From: Lyophyllum atratum
Taxonomy: Eukaryota; Basidiomycota; Agaricomycetes; Agaricales; Lyophyllaceae
Assembly: GCA_014905825.1 (NCBI GenBank)
Contig: JACGCN010000003.1
Span: forward strand, 248,001 to 312,000
Direction of reading: 5' to 3'
Length of the DNA: 64,000 nt
Shown: positions 42,786 through 55,645 of the stretch, piece by piece
How the letters are laid out: each line of letters opens with the position of its first letter
Numbering within the stretch: the first letter of the stretch is position 1
Position numbers and translations under genes: made by a program
The notes under the pieces: generated by a model
What the model saw: the letters and a program-made list of their open reading frames with translations, nothing else
Told to the model about the DNA's origin: nothing
Databases searched by the model: none

Positions 42786-45451
42786 CTAAAGAGCCTCGAT
42801 GGCGAGCCCAGCGAAGGACGTAGCCATCTCGTGCCTCAGCTGCCCTCCCACCTTAGCAGGCGACTCCCTATTCGTGTATACCCTCAACCCAAGGAAGATG
42901 ATATCGTCTTCACGGGGGTCGGACACGCGGGCTGGTCCAGACTCGTCTGATTCGGTCGACCCCTCCTCACCATCATCTCCGCCACCCTCACTGTCTTTAT
43001 AACTCGAATCGTTATCATCATCTTCCCAAACGCCCTCAGCTTCGGCGGCGTCGCCTTTGGCATGGCTGGCTTCGTCGTCCACCACTGCGCGCTCGTTCTC
43101 CTCGTCGCCTGTCGGAGGTGTAGCGGCAGACTCGGTCAGGGCTTCATTCTCCTTTTCCAAAGCTTCAGCAGCCGCGGCCGCCTTCGCCTCGAGTTCAGAG
43201 AGATCTTGGCCAGCGAGGGTGGTAAGAGGTATCGCGAGATTCTTAGCTTCCGCACTGTAAGAAACGTCTAAGCTGCTGATGACGAATGCAATAGGAGTGA
43301 GACTGACCTCCCGTCAAAGTCTGCGCGACGCCGAGGTGAGTGTCGGACACGAAACATCGGATAGCGTAGCACGTACTGGATGCGATCGATTGACTTTTTG
43401 TCTTCTCTGTCAGGACACGTGCGTATGTGCGCTCTTGCCAGTCCTCCAAGCCACTCTCCAGATAGTTCTGTTTGCAATGCTCGTAAGGAAGGAAGGACAG
43501 AAAGCGATGGAAGCTGTAACGCGTACCGGCGGGCGATAGACGATCCGATCAAGACGAACCTGGGCTTGGGATGAGATCATGTTGTAGATAAACTAAAAAT
43601 CTAGCTTACATGGACGACGTAATCTCCAGCCTCAAGATCGATCTCTGCGTTGACGCTACGAGAATAGCGCATTGAAGGCGAGGAAGTCGCGATTGGCTTT
43701 GTCTCTCCTTTGCGGAAAATAACGAAATCAAAGGACCACTTGCAACGGCCAGAGATCGGCTGGAAATAACGCTCGTCGAGCCTTGAAAGGACGATAACAG
43801 CAGCGGATGCCGTCGGAAGAGAAATCGTGACTGCTCCCGACATGAGCGGATATCCACAAAGCGATTGATCACGTACACGATACATCACCAAATCCCCAAG
43901 CTGATGGGAAGGGACGCGCGGCGACTTTCAACCATTGCGATGACATTGCCCATGTCGAATCAAAGAGCAAGGTCCGGTCGATCTGCTCCCAGTTCTCCAG
44001 GAAGTCCTTGTCTACGACAAAAGTCAGTACAAGCCATACTGCATCGTGATATCGACTAACACTCCATGATGAATTCACCATCGTCCCCAAAAGAATGACC
44101 TAGCTCCTGAAGAGCTGGCAGCCATTCTGGAGTCCACTCCTTCGACCCGTCCGACCACGGCCCAGTCCACTCAGTCTTCCCCCATGGATTGCGGATGACG
44201 ACGAAACGCTTCCCCCTGTACTCGACGGCACGAAGGACGGAGTATGCATGGCCGCCCATGAGTCCGTTCACGGTGGCGCATTCGTCGCCACTGCGTGTGC
44301 TGTCCAGATTGTCGTAGGCGCAGCCGAAGAGTCTGTCGTGGTTTGCTCGAAGGAGTTCGTCTTTCCAAAATCTATCAGGGTCCAGGATGTCCTACTGTAC
44401 ATTAGATAAACACGTGTGCAATAGGCACTGGAGCAAACCTTGGTAAAGATGAAGCTGGTGACACCCCTACACAGCAATGTCGATTAATGAACTTAAAAGG
44501 GCTGAGAAGAACCATCGTACCCAGTCAAGTCCTCGACCGCCTCCCCTGCTTCACCCCCGTTCAAAGCAGCGTAGTTGCCATGCAGCTTCGCGAACGCCTT
44601 TTCGATAAGCGGCACCCAGGTCTCTCCGTTGGTTCCCGATCTCGCGAAATATAAACTTTTACCGCCTTTCCGTGCCGACCTATTGTATATCTCCTTGTCA
44701 TGGTGGTACAGCTGCTTTTCAGCAGTGTTGAGTTCCTCGTATTTAGGGATCGATGTGAAAAGAAGGCTGCACTAAGAGGTGGGCGGATATCAACGTGGCA
44801 AATTATAATGAAACGTACTCGTCAATGATGACCACAACCCAGGCAGTATCACGGAAGAAGATGAAGCCATAGACCCCGACTTGTTCGTCTCGCTAGGACA
44901 AGACCATGTCATGTTATGGAGATTAGATGCGGAGAGATTGACTTACTGCAACACAAAACTTCTCTACGAGACCCTTGCCTGTGGACATTGTCGCCAAAGC
45001 GGATAAGAACCAGCAGTCACCCAATTCCCCTTGAACAATATCGTTCGAATCGGCGCCATCAATGAAAAAAGACGGATTATCAAAGATCTGCGTCGCCCGT
45101 TGAACATCGCTCGGTTGGAGTTTGTCGCCATCCGACGTAAGGCCTTGCAGGCATCGAGGTCGATCAGTCTCAAGGTCAAATTCGTTATCCCTGATTATGG
45201 AGATTGATCGTGAGGCCCAACGCAGAAGGAAGGACGACGGACCTGAATCTTCTGTTCCTTCGTCGACAATCTTCAGCAATCTGGGAAACACGCGATTTGC
45301 ACTCCGCAAGCGCTCTGTCGAGCTCGTCGGTAACTAGCAAGCCGCCCCGTTTCTGTTGCTGGAGGAAAGACGCCTGACCGGATTGTGGACGCTCCTCGGT
45401 GGCCTGCGCAAGACGCGCTTTGGGCGCTTTCTGGGGCTTTGACCTCGTCAT
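42786..45451 (-). CDS. Calpain-like cysteine protease
   Basis: Calpains are intracellular cysteine proteases that cut target proteins at limited sites. Minus-strand gene starting MTRSKPQKAPK (45451). The catalytic Cys is in GELGDCWFLSALATM (about residue 130), the His in GLMGGHAYSV and the Asn in VIRNPWGKTEWTGPW, so the triad is complete. DNPSFFIDG just before the Cys block is also typical. After the protease core comes a C2-like/domain III region (GRCKWSFDF, YVVHV) and a long acidic, disordered C-terminus (EDDDNDSSYKDSEGGGDD) ending in a short hydrophobic stretch (MATSFAGLAIEAL). There are at least eight short introns, some with tiny exons between, so exact borders in 43.3-44.9 kb are uncertain. 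No EF hands are visible, as usual for fungal calpains. No stop or frameshift was found in the conserved parts. Confidence 0.85.
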
Positions 45452-46621
45452 GGATGTCCTTTACGATGGTTGAATAGTGGGGAAAATTTAAGACGTGTTG
45501 GCAACTTGTTATATGAGGTCCGTTCTTCGCCGTTCCCCTGAGTATGCTGGTATCATCGCTAAATCAGGAATTGATTATCCCTTCAGCGCTGATGGGCACT
45601 CACCCATCGTACCAGAGTTCCTAGATAGTATGGCTCACATGGTCCATCCCTTGGACCCCTTGACAATCCCGTGCTGAGATGGGCGATTGTGAGACCGTGA
45701 AACACCGAAAAATTGGGGTGCTGGCAAGTCAGAAGCAGCGCTGAGAACTGCAATGTAGGGCCACCTATGATTGAGCTGTCAATAGAAGCCCAACCTCACG
45801 GTGATCAGTTTCAAGTTGGCCTGCATTTGTGCATCAGCTGCTAATCGCGTCTTGAAAATGATATCGATAGCCACTTACTGTTTTTGCTATGGTTTCGACA
45901 GCGTGAAGCGATATGGAATACTTAGGTAGTTACTCGAGGAAACATTCGGCAGCTTCCTCCGTCAACTCGAACATCGTTGATAATGATGGTTCAAGTCAAG
46001 AGTTGGTTGATGACATGGACAACAACCAAAATAATGGCTGTCGATTCCAAGGCACGTTACAATGGCTTACGTCACACTCATTTGACGGCGGTTTTCGTCT
46101 GCTATACCGTTGCAGATATTGGCTTCAAATTATACGCGATTTCTAAGAGCCATCCGGTTCCTTTAGATGGATGCGCGCCTATTGGAACTTCGAACCACCA
46201 TCAAGATTACGCTAACTTACTCCATCCATTTCACTCGTGCAACTTTCGAATCTGTTCTAGGACAGTTGCGCCCACCTCGAACTGGCCCTCCAGATGTCGC
46301 CATGTAAAACATTGATTTTTCAAGAAGAAATTATGGGACTTACTCTGATCAAATTGTACGACCATCCGGGGCCCTTGCTCTAGAAGCCATAACCCAATTT
46401 CACATCACGGAATATCGTTTACAACAGGCCATCTAGATTGACTTTAACGCAGCCTTTACTCCGGCTCGTGTCTTGCGCGCCTATGCATATATGGTCAACC
46501 AAATACCTCCCCGTTTACCACGAGGCGGACATGCGGCCGTCTTTTCAGCGTACTTCAAGCTGCGGAGGACTGGACCTCTTTCTTCAGTTCTCCCCCTTGT
46601 CCTGCCTTAATCTCGCTGGTT
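45452..46621. other. Intergenic, no gene recognised
   Basis: About 1.2 kb. Short open frames (for example 45913-46146) have no homology signal or intron logic that I can see. It should contain the calpain promoter (reading left) and the MYND gene promoter (reading right). Confidence 0.4.
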
Positions 46622-48727
46622 ATGGCGACTGAAACCAATCACAATATCGCACCTCGAGTGGGATCTGGTCCGGATGGACAAACTTTGTCTCGGCCTCCCT
46701 GCGGGAACACACTCAGCGCCGTCTCCCCTGCGGTTCCATGCAAGAATTCTGGGTCCCTTACTTGCTCAAAGGTTGTATCTATCCCTCAAGTATCCTGCAC
46801 CCGTTTCTCATCTTTGCCGATAGTGCCACCTGGCTCGGGTAATTGTCTTCTACATGAACCTTCCGCCCACCAATTCTCAATGGAATGACAGTATTGCTCA
46901 AGGGAATGTCAAGCACAGCACTGGAATCAGCATCGTATCCACTGCAAAGGGATACTCATGAGTGCATCCTGGCGGCCAGCATGGGAGACTCAAAACAGAA
47001 CCCCGGCCTTTATCGAGGCCGACAACGCACCGATCATGCATCACAGCTTCGGTTTGCCATATGCTTATCTTTGGGGAAACCTACCCGCCATAGACTGCCT
47101 TAACCTGTCGGAAAACGAGCATCTCTCAGCCTTACGACAAGATTTTAAGTTTTGTTTTGCAGGTATGTGCACTGTTCCATAAAATCCCAGCAATGACATA
47201 TGTTTACCGCGTTCGCAGCTTCTGGCGATATCCGCAACCTCGTTAGGACCGTCAACGGCCTCCCAGACGCTTATCAAGGCAAGTGTGACATACTCTTCAA
47301 CGACTGGAATCCCCTCGTCGTAGGCCACAACTTGGTCGTTCTCTGGGCCTTGCTCAACCCTCAACTTTCAATCGACGACGCTGCAGAACTCGCCCTCCAC
47401 ATCATGTACTCGTCATCGCTTACATATAACATGTCCGCCTTTCTTTCAAAGTTTATGGACGTCTTGGATGGCCTCCCCCTTTCTAGGGACACGACGCTCC
47501 CCATCAGAGGCAGAGGCAAGCTGCATGTTGAATTGGCCTCCGTTGACCTCCGAGTCACCAAGGAGATGTTACGCTCTAGATACGGCATACGTGCGGCCTC
47601 GCATGCATATTCGAAAATTATGTGCAACCGGAAACGAGAAGACTACACAGACCGACATCTTACTGGGTTGGAGCCGAGTCACCGCCTCGCCTTTTCGCAC
47701 TACCGATCCTCAGGCATTCTCGGGCCGTTCTCTTTGGACCTCAGCCACTTTGAAGAACCAAATCGGTGGGTTGTGCTTCTCTACGCCACCGGTCATAGAT
47801 TGCTCAGAAAGTCTCCTACAGTCTGTTGTATTCCCCGGATGGTGACTGGCTCATGCGCGATAGCGATAGCCCGCTCCATGGATGGGATTTATCACTCGCT
47901 TTTGAGTACGGTGCCAAACACGGGGTGGAGAGAGCAGACGTCTATGGATGCCTCTTTTTCTACGTTAAAGATGAGCTCGTGAGGTTCGCTACGCGACTGC
48001 GCGACTGCGATATCAGTCTCAGAATTACTATGCTCGACGCCAACGACCTCCCTCGGTTCATAGAGCGGGGCGCTAAGAAAGGCTTCTCTACCGGCTGCTT
48101 CGACAGAATCGAGACGTCCAACCTGGCGGACTATGCCTCTGCCCCGCGCATCCTGCGTGACTGGGGCCCGTGCTTGAATCGACGGAACAAGTACGCCGTG
48201 CTCCTCGTCAATTTCATGAACTGGCAGGCATCCAATCCTCCGCAATTGGACATTACACTGGCATCCTACAGTAAACAACGACTAGAGAAGTACGCTTCGA
48301 TCATGGTGTGCAGAGTCGTCGGCTTTCGCTGAGCAATACATGTTACTGACGTGTCGGTTTATATAAGGGCATAGACTTTCGGCAAGTGTACTCTGGAGAC
48401 CCAACTAGGCGAAAGACAGCCATACTCCGCTTTATGGCAGGCTCGGCAACATTCGCAGACGACTATGATGCATTCCAATCCTACCTTCAAGCGTACTACA
48501 GCGACAAGGTTGCGGCTCTCTGTGATCTGAGGATGAGGAAGATCCATCGCATTCATCCTATAGTATGTCTACTATTTGAGAGGTATCGTCTTGTTGACAG
48601 TCTCTCTTGGCGGGCAGGGGTGCCGTTGACCTCTTATCAGCGCAGTATTCCAGATATCTCGAAGTTGCAGTACTACAACACGTGTAAGTGGTACAAATCC
48701 TCGTATACGATCTGGCAATACCATTGA
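46622..48727 (+). CDS. MYND zinc finger / DUF4470-like protein, paralogue 1
   Basis: The start MATETNHNI opens a frame reaching a MYND zinc finger spread over three exons: PCKNSGSLTCSK, then CHLAR, then YCSRECQAQHWNQHRIHC; all zinc ligands are present. MYND fingers bind proline-rich partners. Next is the DUF4470-type block: LWGNLPAIDCLNL, FKFCFA, then ASGDIRNLVRTVNGLPDAYQGK, ILFNDWNPLVVGHNLVVLWALL. The rest is a helical region with PLHGWDLSLA, DVYGCLFFYVKDEL and CFDRIETSNLADY, to a stop at 48725-48727. Introns occur after SK, LAR, FCFA, EEPNR (56 nt) and ASIM. Function is unknown; proteins of this type are multigene in agaricomycetes. The paralogue next door (49220-51379) shows the same block order. 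This copy has no visible defect, though the last exon borders are approximate. Confidence 0.75.
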
Positions 48728-49219
48728 ATACCTTTCAATTAGTCACTATCGGAGGATCGGAACCTACAACCCGCTTTTTAGAATTTGAGGCTCGCAGCTA
48801 GATCTCGAGGTCATCCAGTCTTTCACCCAGCCTACCCAGTCCCCGCAACCTCTCACCATCGATAAGTATATGTTTAATGTCCTTGACAATGAGATTTTCA
48901 TGTTTAAGCCAATCGTGAGTTTGAAGAATAGCACGCTGCTCGTTCGGCCACAGGTTCTCTCATATCACTAGGCTACCTCAATAAGTAACGGTAACTTGCT
49001 GATTGTCATACCACAACTTGTCGGCCACGACAGAAGCAACTAGCCATGTCCAATGCCGCGGTCTAAGTCCTCGGCGGAAGCCTCGTTTTACTTTGAACAC
49101 GTAAAATGGGATCCTCCGGACCCCTTCTCGTCTTCTCAGAGCGCATCTCGACCACGACTCCCATCTTATAACGTGCGGCCACACAATGCGGTGCGACCCC
49201 TGACCCACTAACTGTGACC
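48728..49219. other. Intergenic between MYND paralogues
   Basis: About 490 bp; the left part may be 3' flank of paralogue 1. No gene, repeat or mobile-element end was recognised. Confidence 0.4.
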
Positions 49220-51379
49220 ATGGTCGTCGTTGATTACGCTCGATGCCGCGCTGTGCTTGCACGAATCAGGCGATCCAAACCGCTGGCGGAGGGTAAGCGC
49301 TACCCAGGAACTCTGGAGACGTACATGTCCCTCGGTTTGGGCTCCGGGGCGGAAGGAGCGACGATCTCGCAAGCTGTCTGTGCTAATCAACTGCCCGCGT
49401 ACGGGCAAGGTTTGGGACCGAAACCCTGGACACATGCTGGCCTGTTGGCCTGTTCAAAGGTAAGGTGTGACGTCTTTCGAACTCTTGACTCCATGCTCAC
49501 GGTATTCCTCGGGTAGTGCCTGTTGATCAAGGTAAGCATATGTCAGGCAATTCTACTTCAACTGACGGACTTACCTACCCGTTAGTACTGCTCCGGACAC
49601 TGTCAGAGGCAACATTGGCCCAAGCATCGCTTGGATTGCGAAAACCCCCTCTTGGACGAAGATTGGCAACCAGGTTGGATTCGAGAGGATCGGGAGCCTC
49701 GGTTCAATGTCGTGGAGGATAGTAATGCAGGACACCACCGCGTTCGCAGTGAGATACCAGCCTCCGATTGTCTGCAACTCTCGTACAATGAAACCGAAAA
49801 AGAGGCAGTCAACCGCAATTTCAAGTTGTGTTTCGCCTGTATGACTGCCCCATTTCCTGGATGCGAGCGCATACTGACATCATTTGCTTCAGCCTCCGGC
49901 GATATCCGCACCTTGGTCAAAGCCGTCAACGGTTTACCAAAGGGATACCAGGGAAGGTGCGAAGTCCTGTTGAACGACACAGACGCCATCGTCGTCAATC
50001 GAAACCTAGTGATTCTATACGCACTCCTGAGCGCGGGGCCATCGATAGATGAATCAGCAGAGCTTGCGACGCATTTGATGTACTCTGCCGCTCTGACTCC
50101 CGCCAGCGCCGCGTACCTCCGAGGATGCATCCGCATCGTGTATGGGGATGGCTCCAGCGACGGCGATATGTCTTTCCGAAGTTCCTTGAAGACGCGAGGG
50201 CGAGGAAAGGTCTTCTCGATGCAAAGTACGATGGCTATGAGGCGACCTGTGGAAATGTTTCTCTCGAGGTATGAGCTCCGGAAGGCTCTAAAGAGCATGA
50301 GGAGCGTTGTGTCGGACCCTTCGCGGCAAGATGACCAAGATCGAGATTTCGCAGGTTTGAAGCCTGCTCATCGTCTCGCGCTCGAGCGATTCCAAAAATC
50401 TGGTATTCTTGCTCCATTTGCGCTGGATACCCGTGGCTTTACCCAGCCAAACAGGTACGGGTTTCGCCTGGGCAGCCTTGACGTCGCTGATAAAAGCCAG
50501 GTTGATGTATACCGCGAATGGAGACTGGCTCGGCCACGCGGGCGCAAACCCTCTTCATGGCTGGCACGTCTCCGACATCAAAGCATCAGGAGAGAAACAT
50601 GAGATTAACTCTGCAGATATTATAGGGGTGCCTTTTCTTCCACGTCAAGCGAGAGCTCATGGAGTTCGCGCGCCGTATGAAAGAATTCCATGTCGATATC
50701 TACATCACACAGTTCGACCCACAGGTGCTATCCAAGGGGATCTCTATCGGTGTTCTCCCTGCGTTCAAGGAAGCATGCTTCGACCGCATAGAGACGGGCG
50801 ATCTCGGAGACCACAGCGGTATCCAGGAGACATTGGCCGATTGGGCCCCACTCCTAAACCCCAACAACGAACGGTCATGCATCTTGATGCATTCGAGCAA
50901 CTGGCATCGAACCCAGCCGAACGCGACTGCCCAATCGAACCCGCGCGCCGTGGAGATGCTGATTGAGCGATGCAATAATGTGCCTGCCCTGGTAAAGCGA
51001 CTTCACAATGGAGGTGTTCTTGGCCTGATAACGAGTATAGGAGTCACGACTTCGAGGCATTCTGGCACAGGGGGCTAAGTCACCTGCTTTGATACGCCTG
51101 CTGGCGTCATTAGATGCGTTCGTTGACCATGAGGATGCCTTTCAGGAGTACCTCCGCAGACAGCGGGCCGAGGCAGCTGCGAAGGAACTTGGACTTCGAA
51201 TTCGGAGGCGTAACCGTGTGCACCCAAAAGTCCGTTTATTTCGCCCAATGACGTTGTTTCGATATTTACAACTTCCATTGCAGAGGTTTGGTATATCGCT
51301 CGATGCACCGGAGCAGAGGCTGCCTAATCTTTCACGCGATGAGTTCTACGCTCTTTGTGAGTGCCTTCGCAGCTTTTGA
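49220..51379 (+). pseudogene. MYND zinc finger / DUF4470-like protein, paralogue 2, frameshifted
   Basis: Same architecture as paralogue 1. MYND finger: CANQLPAYGQG to LLACSK, CLLIK, YCSGHCQRQHWPKHRLDC, complete. The DUF4470-type part follows: IPASDCLQLSYNE, SGDIRTLVKAVNGLPKGYQG, VVNRNLVILYALL. Then TRGRGK, GLKPAHRLALERFQKSGIL, PLHGWHVSDI, ELMEFARRMKE, CFDRIETGDLGDHSG. Two breaks relative to paralogue 1: at 50625-50628 GGGG stands where GGG would keep the frame into CLFFHVKRE, and at about 51070-51074 another G run changes frame before KSPALIRLL. Both are in homopolymers, so they could be sequencing errors rather than true inactivation. The downstream flavin-reductase gene is convergent, and its longer alternative end would overlap this 3' end. 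Confidence 0.6.
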
Positions 51380-51607
51380 GAATGGAAAGAGGGCTGACTT
51401 CGAGGCGGCAGTCGTAATTGGTGGGATAGATTTGCGAACACGGTGTATCGAGTTCGAGATGGCACTGTAGAGCACAAATGCTTCAGCATAAAAAGATGAC
51501 GCGAAACCCCACGGGGTCAGAGCGCCGAAGCTGGGTGGAAGACAACTGCCGGCAAAGCGAGGTCGTGGGGTGTTCACGCAAAGGCTATGATATTGGGAAT
51601 GGACAAT

Positions 51608-52297
51608 TATTTCGATTTCGGAAAAGAAGTGGGATGACAACTTGTGTAGCCACGACGGTGGTATAATAACGGGCAACGTCCGCGGGTCTTGTATGTCTGC
51701 ATCCCTTGAATCCAATGTCTCCACACGCAATACTCGAGCAATGAAAAGCTCGGAGATCATCGCCTTCTCCGGCCCCAACAACTGCTCTCCCGCTGAGTAC
51801 CCTTCCCCTCCAGATAGTCCAAGTCGTGCAGCGGTATAGGCTTCGAAACCAGTTTGCAAGTAAGCGAGCCCAGAGACCCCTCTATGATCGGATGCCTTCT
51901 TCGCTGAGAGTATACGGAATGGATGCGAAGGTTCCGGATAGAGGTCTGCTCTAGAGAAATTGACAGCGACCGTCGCCTGCTCCGCCGACAGCAGATTGAC
52001 GACCATGTGCGACGGGTCTTCAGGCTGTGCGGCTTTGAGAATGTCGGCCATGCGAGAGGGGATGCGAAGCGCAAATGATATGAGGGGGTACGGGTGCATG
52101 GCGATGGACGTGAATGACGATAAAGTCGCGCCGTGGTATGGATGTGGGGTATTTTTTGAGAGCATTTTCGCTGTCACTACCGCAACAGGCTGAGCTGTGT
52201 GGCGCAAGAGCTCTCGCAGTCGATCTTGGGTGTGTTTGCCATGGCGAATATTGGTCGAAATGCCGCGAATAAATTTCGTGGTTGCGGTTCGTGACAT
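51608..52297 (-). CDS. Flavin-reductase-like (FMN-binding split-barrel) protein
   Basis: Minus-strand gene starting MSRTATTKFIRG. The core reads LRHTAQPVAVVTA, YHGATLSSFTSIAMHPYPLISFALR, SRMADILKA, HMVVNLLSAEQATVAVNFSR, then GLAYLQTGFEAY and SELFIARVLRVE, which matches the flavin reductase-like domain: a flavin-binding split barrel used by NAD(P)H-dependent flavin reductases. The first 30 residues are basic and Ser/Thr-rich, a possible mitochondrial presequence. The end is uncertain. The family usually closes with a short LLYHRRGYT-like strand, present here only after a one-base frame change near 51664-51668 (stop then 51608). Without the shift the frame runs to 51332 with no family match. 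One extra base, a sequencing error or a small unrecognised intron could explain this. Confidence 0.7.
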
Positions 52298-52742
52298 TCC
52301 CACTATTTATCATTGTTGTGTAACGCGACCTACCACAATTCTGCACAAACAACATGCCGGCCGAGGCACCAGCCTCTTCTTTATCCCGCCACTTGATGGC
52401 AACCTTCACATGCATCTACGAACTGGGATTCCAGCTAGTTTTATTTGACATGTGCCGACGGCGTCCCGAAACAATCTCCCAGAATACTCCAACATATTCA
52501 GAGCAGGTTGGATTGGAATATGACCACTGGGGGAGCCAGTATGTGTAGTGTGGCATCTTGACCTCCGATTTTCTGTAGCAGTCCAAATAACCCCGATCAC
52601 GAGATTTACGCGTGCGCTTCGCCCGGCAGATCTACGATCCGAAACTTGCAACTGTCATGGTTTATATATAATAATCTCGCGTGTAGGCAGTTTACTGACC
52701 CACCACGACCTTCAATCGTCCGGCCATTCGTTGTGTGGCGAG

Positions 52743-55114
52743 ATGTCCGCCGGCACGATAGTATCTGCGGAAGGTGTGGTCGAGAAGTCCCTGAACGACA
52801 TCCACGAGCCCATCGACGAAAGGCTCAGCTTTTCCCCTCGACCGAGCAATGACCAGTTGGACCAAAGTCTGGGTCGGCAGCTCAGCAATCTAGTGCACCC
52901 GCAAGAAAAGGAGGATGATCAAGAAAAGTCGACTCTAGATTCCAACGCCACAATCTACGTAAGTTCTCTCTACTTCAGTCAATCATCCGTCCTGACCAAA
53001 ATATCGAGATTGAATTCGAGGACGGCGACCAACGGAACCCAATCAATTTCAGTCTTCGCAAGAAATGGACAATCACCATCATGGCCTGTATTTGCACCCT
53101 GTTCTCATGTGGGTTTGAAGGTCCGGTCGTCATGAGTGTATCTTCTCACATTGGTCATAGCATCCGCCGCCTCTGCATACAACATGGGATTCCCAACTAT
53201 GACGCGAGATCTTAATTGCACGAAATTCGAGGCCACGATTGGCCTTAGTGTTTATGCCCTAGGATTCGGTATTGTGCCATCTGGTCACCGCGTCATTTAG
53301 CGAGGAGTTTGGACGACAGCCGCTTTACCTAGGCTCGTCCTTCGGATTCCTTCTCATGTACATGATGGTGGCTTTGTAGGTTCATTCTTCTATCTGACCT
53401 CGCGCTGATTCGAACAATCCTTCAAAGGTCTAAAAATATTCAGACTGTCATAATTGCACGATTTTTCCAAGGTCGCCTTTGGTTCAACAGGTGCTACGAT
53501 GGTCGGAGGAACTATCGCCGATATTTGGAGTTCTGCTGAGTGAGTCATCTTCTCAATATGTGGGTTAGTCTAATCACCTTATAGTCGGGGCTTGCCGATG
53601 TCAATGTTTGCGGTGGCCGCTCTTGGTGGTACCGGCCTCGGTCCAGTATTGGCTGGGTGGATCAATGAGAACCCCCGTTTAGAATGGCGTTGGATCCAGT
53701 GGATCCAGATGATGTATGTATGTCTTTCTGCTGGAAGTCATTTTACCGAGATTTCATTAGATTATGTGGAGCCTACTTTGTCCTACTACCAGTCTTGATG
53801 ACCGAGACCCGCACGGCAATCCTGCTAACACGTATCGCGAAAAAAATACGTAGGGAAACAGGAGATAATAGATACCGCGCCCGGATAGAAGGACGAACGC
53901 GCGAGCCTACGAAACTTGATACTCATTTCCTGCACTCGGCCAATTCGTGCGTGTGCTTTACGGTTTCAAACCACTTTGCACTGACTAACGTGCCTTAGAC
54001 CTAATGTTTACGGAACCTATCGTGTTGAGCTTCAGTGTAATGTTGCCCATCTTCCCCCTTTCAGCTGTTTTAATCATTTCGACCAAGACAGTTATGGATC
54101 GGCTTTGCTTGGGGTGTCACGTACTGTTTGATAGAGTACAACTACCTCCTCTCCTCACTAAATGATGTTCTCGCATTGACGACACCATTCTCACAACAGG
54201 TCTATTTCTGGAGTCTTCCGAAACCTACATGGATTCAATGTCGGCGAAATAGGAACTGTTTTCATCACCATGACGTCTGTCTATTTTGCGCGATCCGAAG
54301 GCTACTAGGAGGCTAAATTTTCTTATAGCATAGGCTCTCTTATCGGTTTCGCTTTTAATATGTACCAAGAGGTGCTCTATCGGTATGCCTCTTCGTTTGC
54401 GCGATTCCTAACGGCGCTCACGACGATCTTCCCAGAAAATCGGTCGCAAAACGCGGACCTGAAGCTCGGCTTCACATGGCCTGCTTCGCAGCAGTTCTAC
54501 TGCCAATCGGCATGTTCATTTATGCCTGGGCCTCATTCTCACACGTCCACTGGATTGCGCAAGCTATCGGAATAACTGTATGTACACGTCACCGTTCGCA
54601 TTGACACCCAGATGCTGACCTTACCCGCGGTAGGTGTACATCTGGGCGACGTTCACAATATACCTTGCTGTATTCTCATACCTTGCTGATTGGTATGACA
54701 CACCTTGAACGCGTTTTCAACGAAAGTGCTGAAGTAAACGACAGTTATGGCCCCTTCGCTTCCTCAGCACTCGCTGGCCAGAGTCTAGCTCGTGAGTGAA
54801 AATATCGTCATTTTCTTCCGTGTCTTATCATGAACCTCGTACTTCTTGTCTTAAGGAAACCTAATGGCGACTGCTTTCCCTCTCTTCACAGACCAGATGT
54901 TCGAAAACCTTGGCTACAACTGGGCCAACAGTCTTTTCGGATTTATCGCGGTCATCATGATACCCATTCCATTTGTGCGTCATTCGACACAGCACTCAAT
55001 GCTTATACTTACATTTCCCTAATCGACAAGGCGCTATTCTTTTATGGGCCCACCATCCGGCGGCACAGTAAGTTCTCGCGGATGGTGCTTGAGGCCGCGC
55101 AAGCGCAAAAATAA
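52743..55114 (+). pseudogene. MFS transporter, copy 1, frameshifted
   Basis: Major facilitator of the DHA1 drug/polyamine antiporter type. Order of segments: hydrophilic N-terminus, FEDGDQRNPINFSLRKKWTIT, YNMGFPTMTRDLNC, VYALGFGIVP, FGRQPLY, MVGGTIADIW (motif C region), AALGGTGLGPVLAGW, EWRWIQWIQMM, ETRTAILLTRIAKKIRRETGD, ISGVFRNLHGFNVGEIG, YLAVFSYLADW, ending FFYGPTIRRHSKFSRMV. Two one-base insertions relative to copy 2: at about 53280 (CCATCTGGTC against CCACTGGTC), giving an early stop, and at about 53470-53478 in QGxFGSTGATM. The intron positions match copy 2. It lies in tandem with copy 2, 0.5 kb upstream in the same direction. Probably a recently inactivated duplicate. Confidence 0.75.
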
Positions 55115-55645
55115 GTACAACAACGGAAAACTCGGAAACATAGACATATACCATGGATGTTACTCTGTACTCTATAAGCCTAATTCCTAGAAAAAATAAT
55201 GCGGATGGACGGATGACTTGGGCAAATGTGCCTGGATGCGGCGGTCGGAAGACCGGACCGATATGGTCCACAATCCCCTGAGCAAACGTAAATAATTCCG
55301 AAATTTCCGAGTCGACTCTGCTTCTGCCGGCCACATGGTCTCCCCTCTTCAAGGTCGCCGTCGATGGCAGTCAGAAGCGGTCAGAAAACAAGGAAGTGCT
55401 ACTCAGGGAAGCTGCGTCTGTCGGACGTCCCCCAGCGCTAGAGACGGACGCGACCACGTTCTGGCTACACATGCTAAGTAGAGAGAGATCATCCCGAAAC
55501 TCGTGGTATCCGGAATTCCGACAGTCCGCTTCTGCTGGGTAAGCATTGGGAATTTCCTTGATGGATCCGCGAAATAACGACTAATATATGACTCGTTTTC
55601 TTGGTACTTAGACCAGAAAAATGGTTGCCTGCTCGATAACTCACT
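55115..55645. other. Intergenic between tandem MFS genes
   Basis: About 530 bp, the promoter region of MFS copy 2. No clear TATA box or repeat was seen. Confidence 0.4.
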
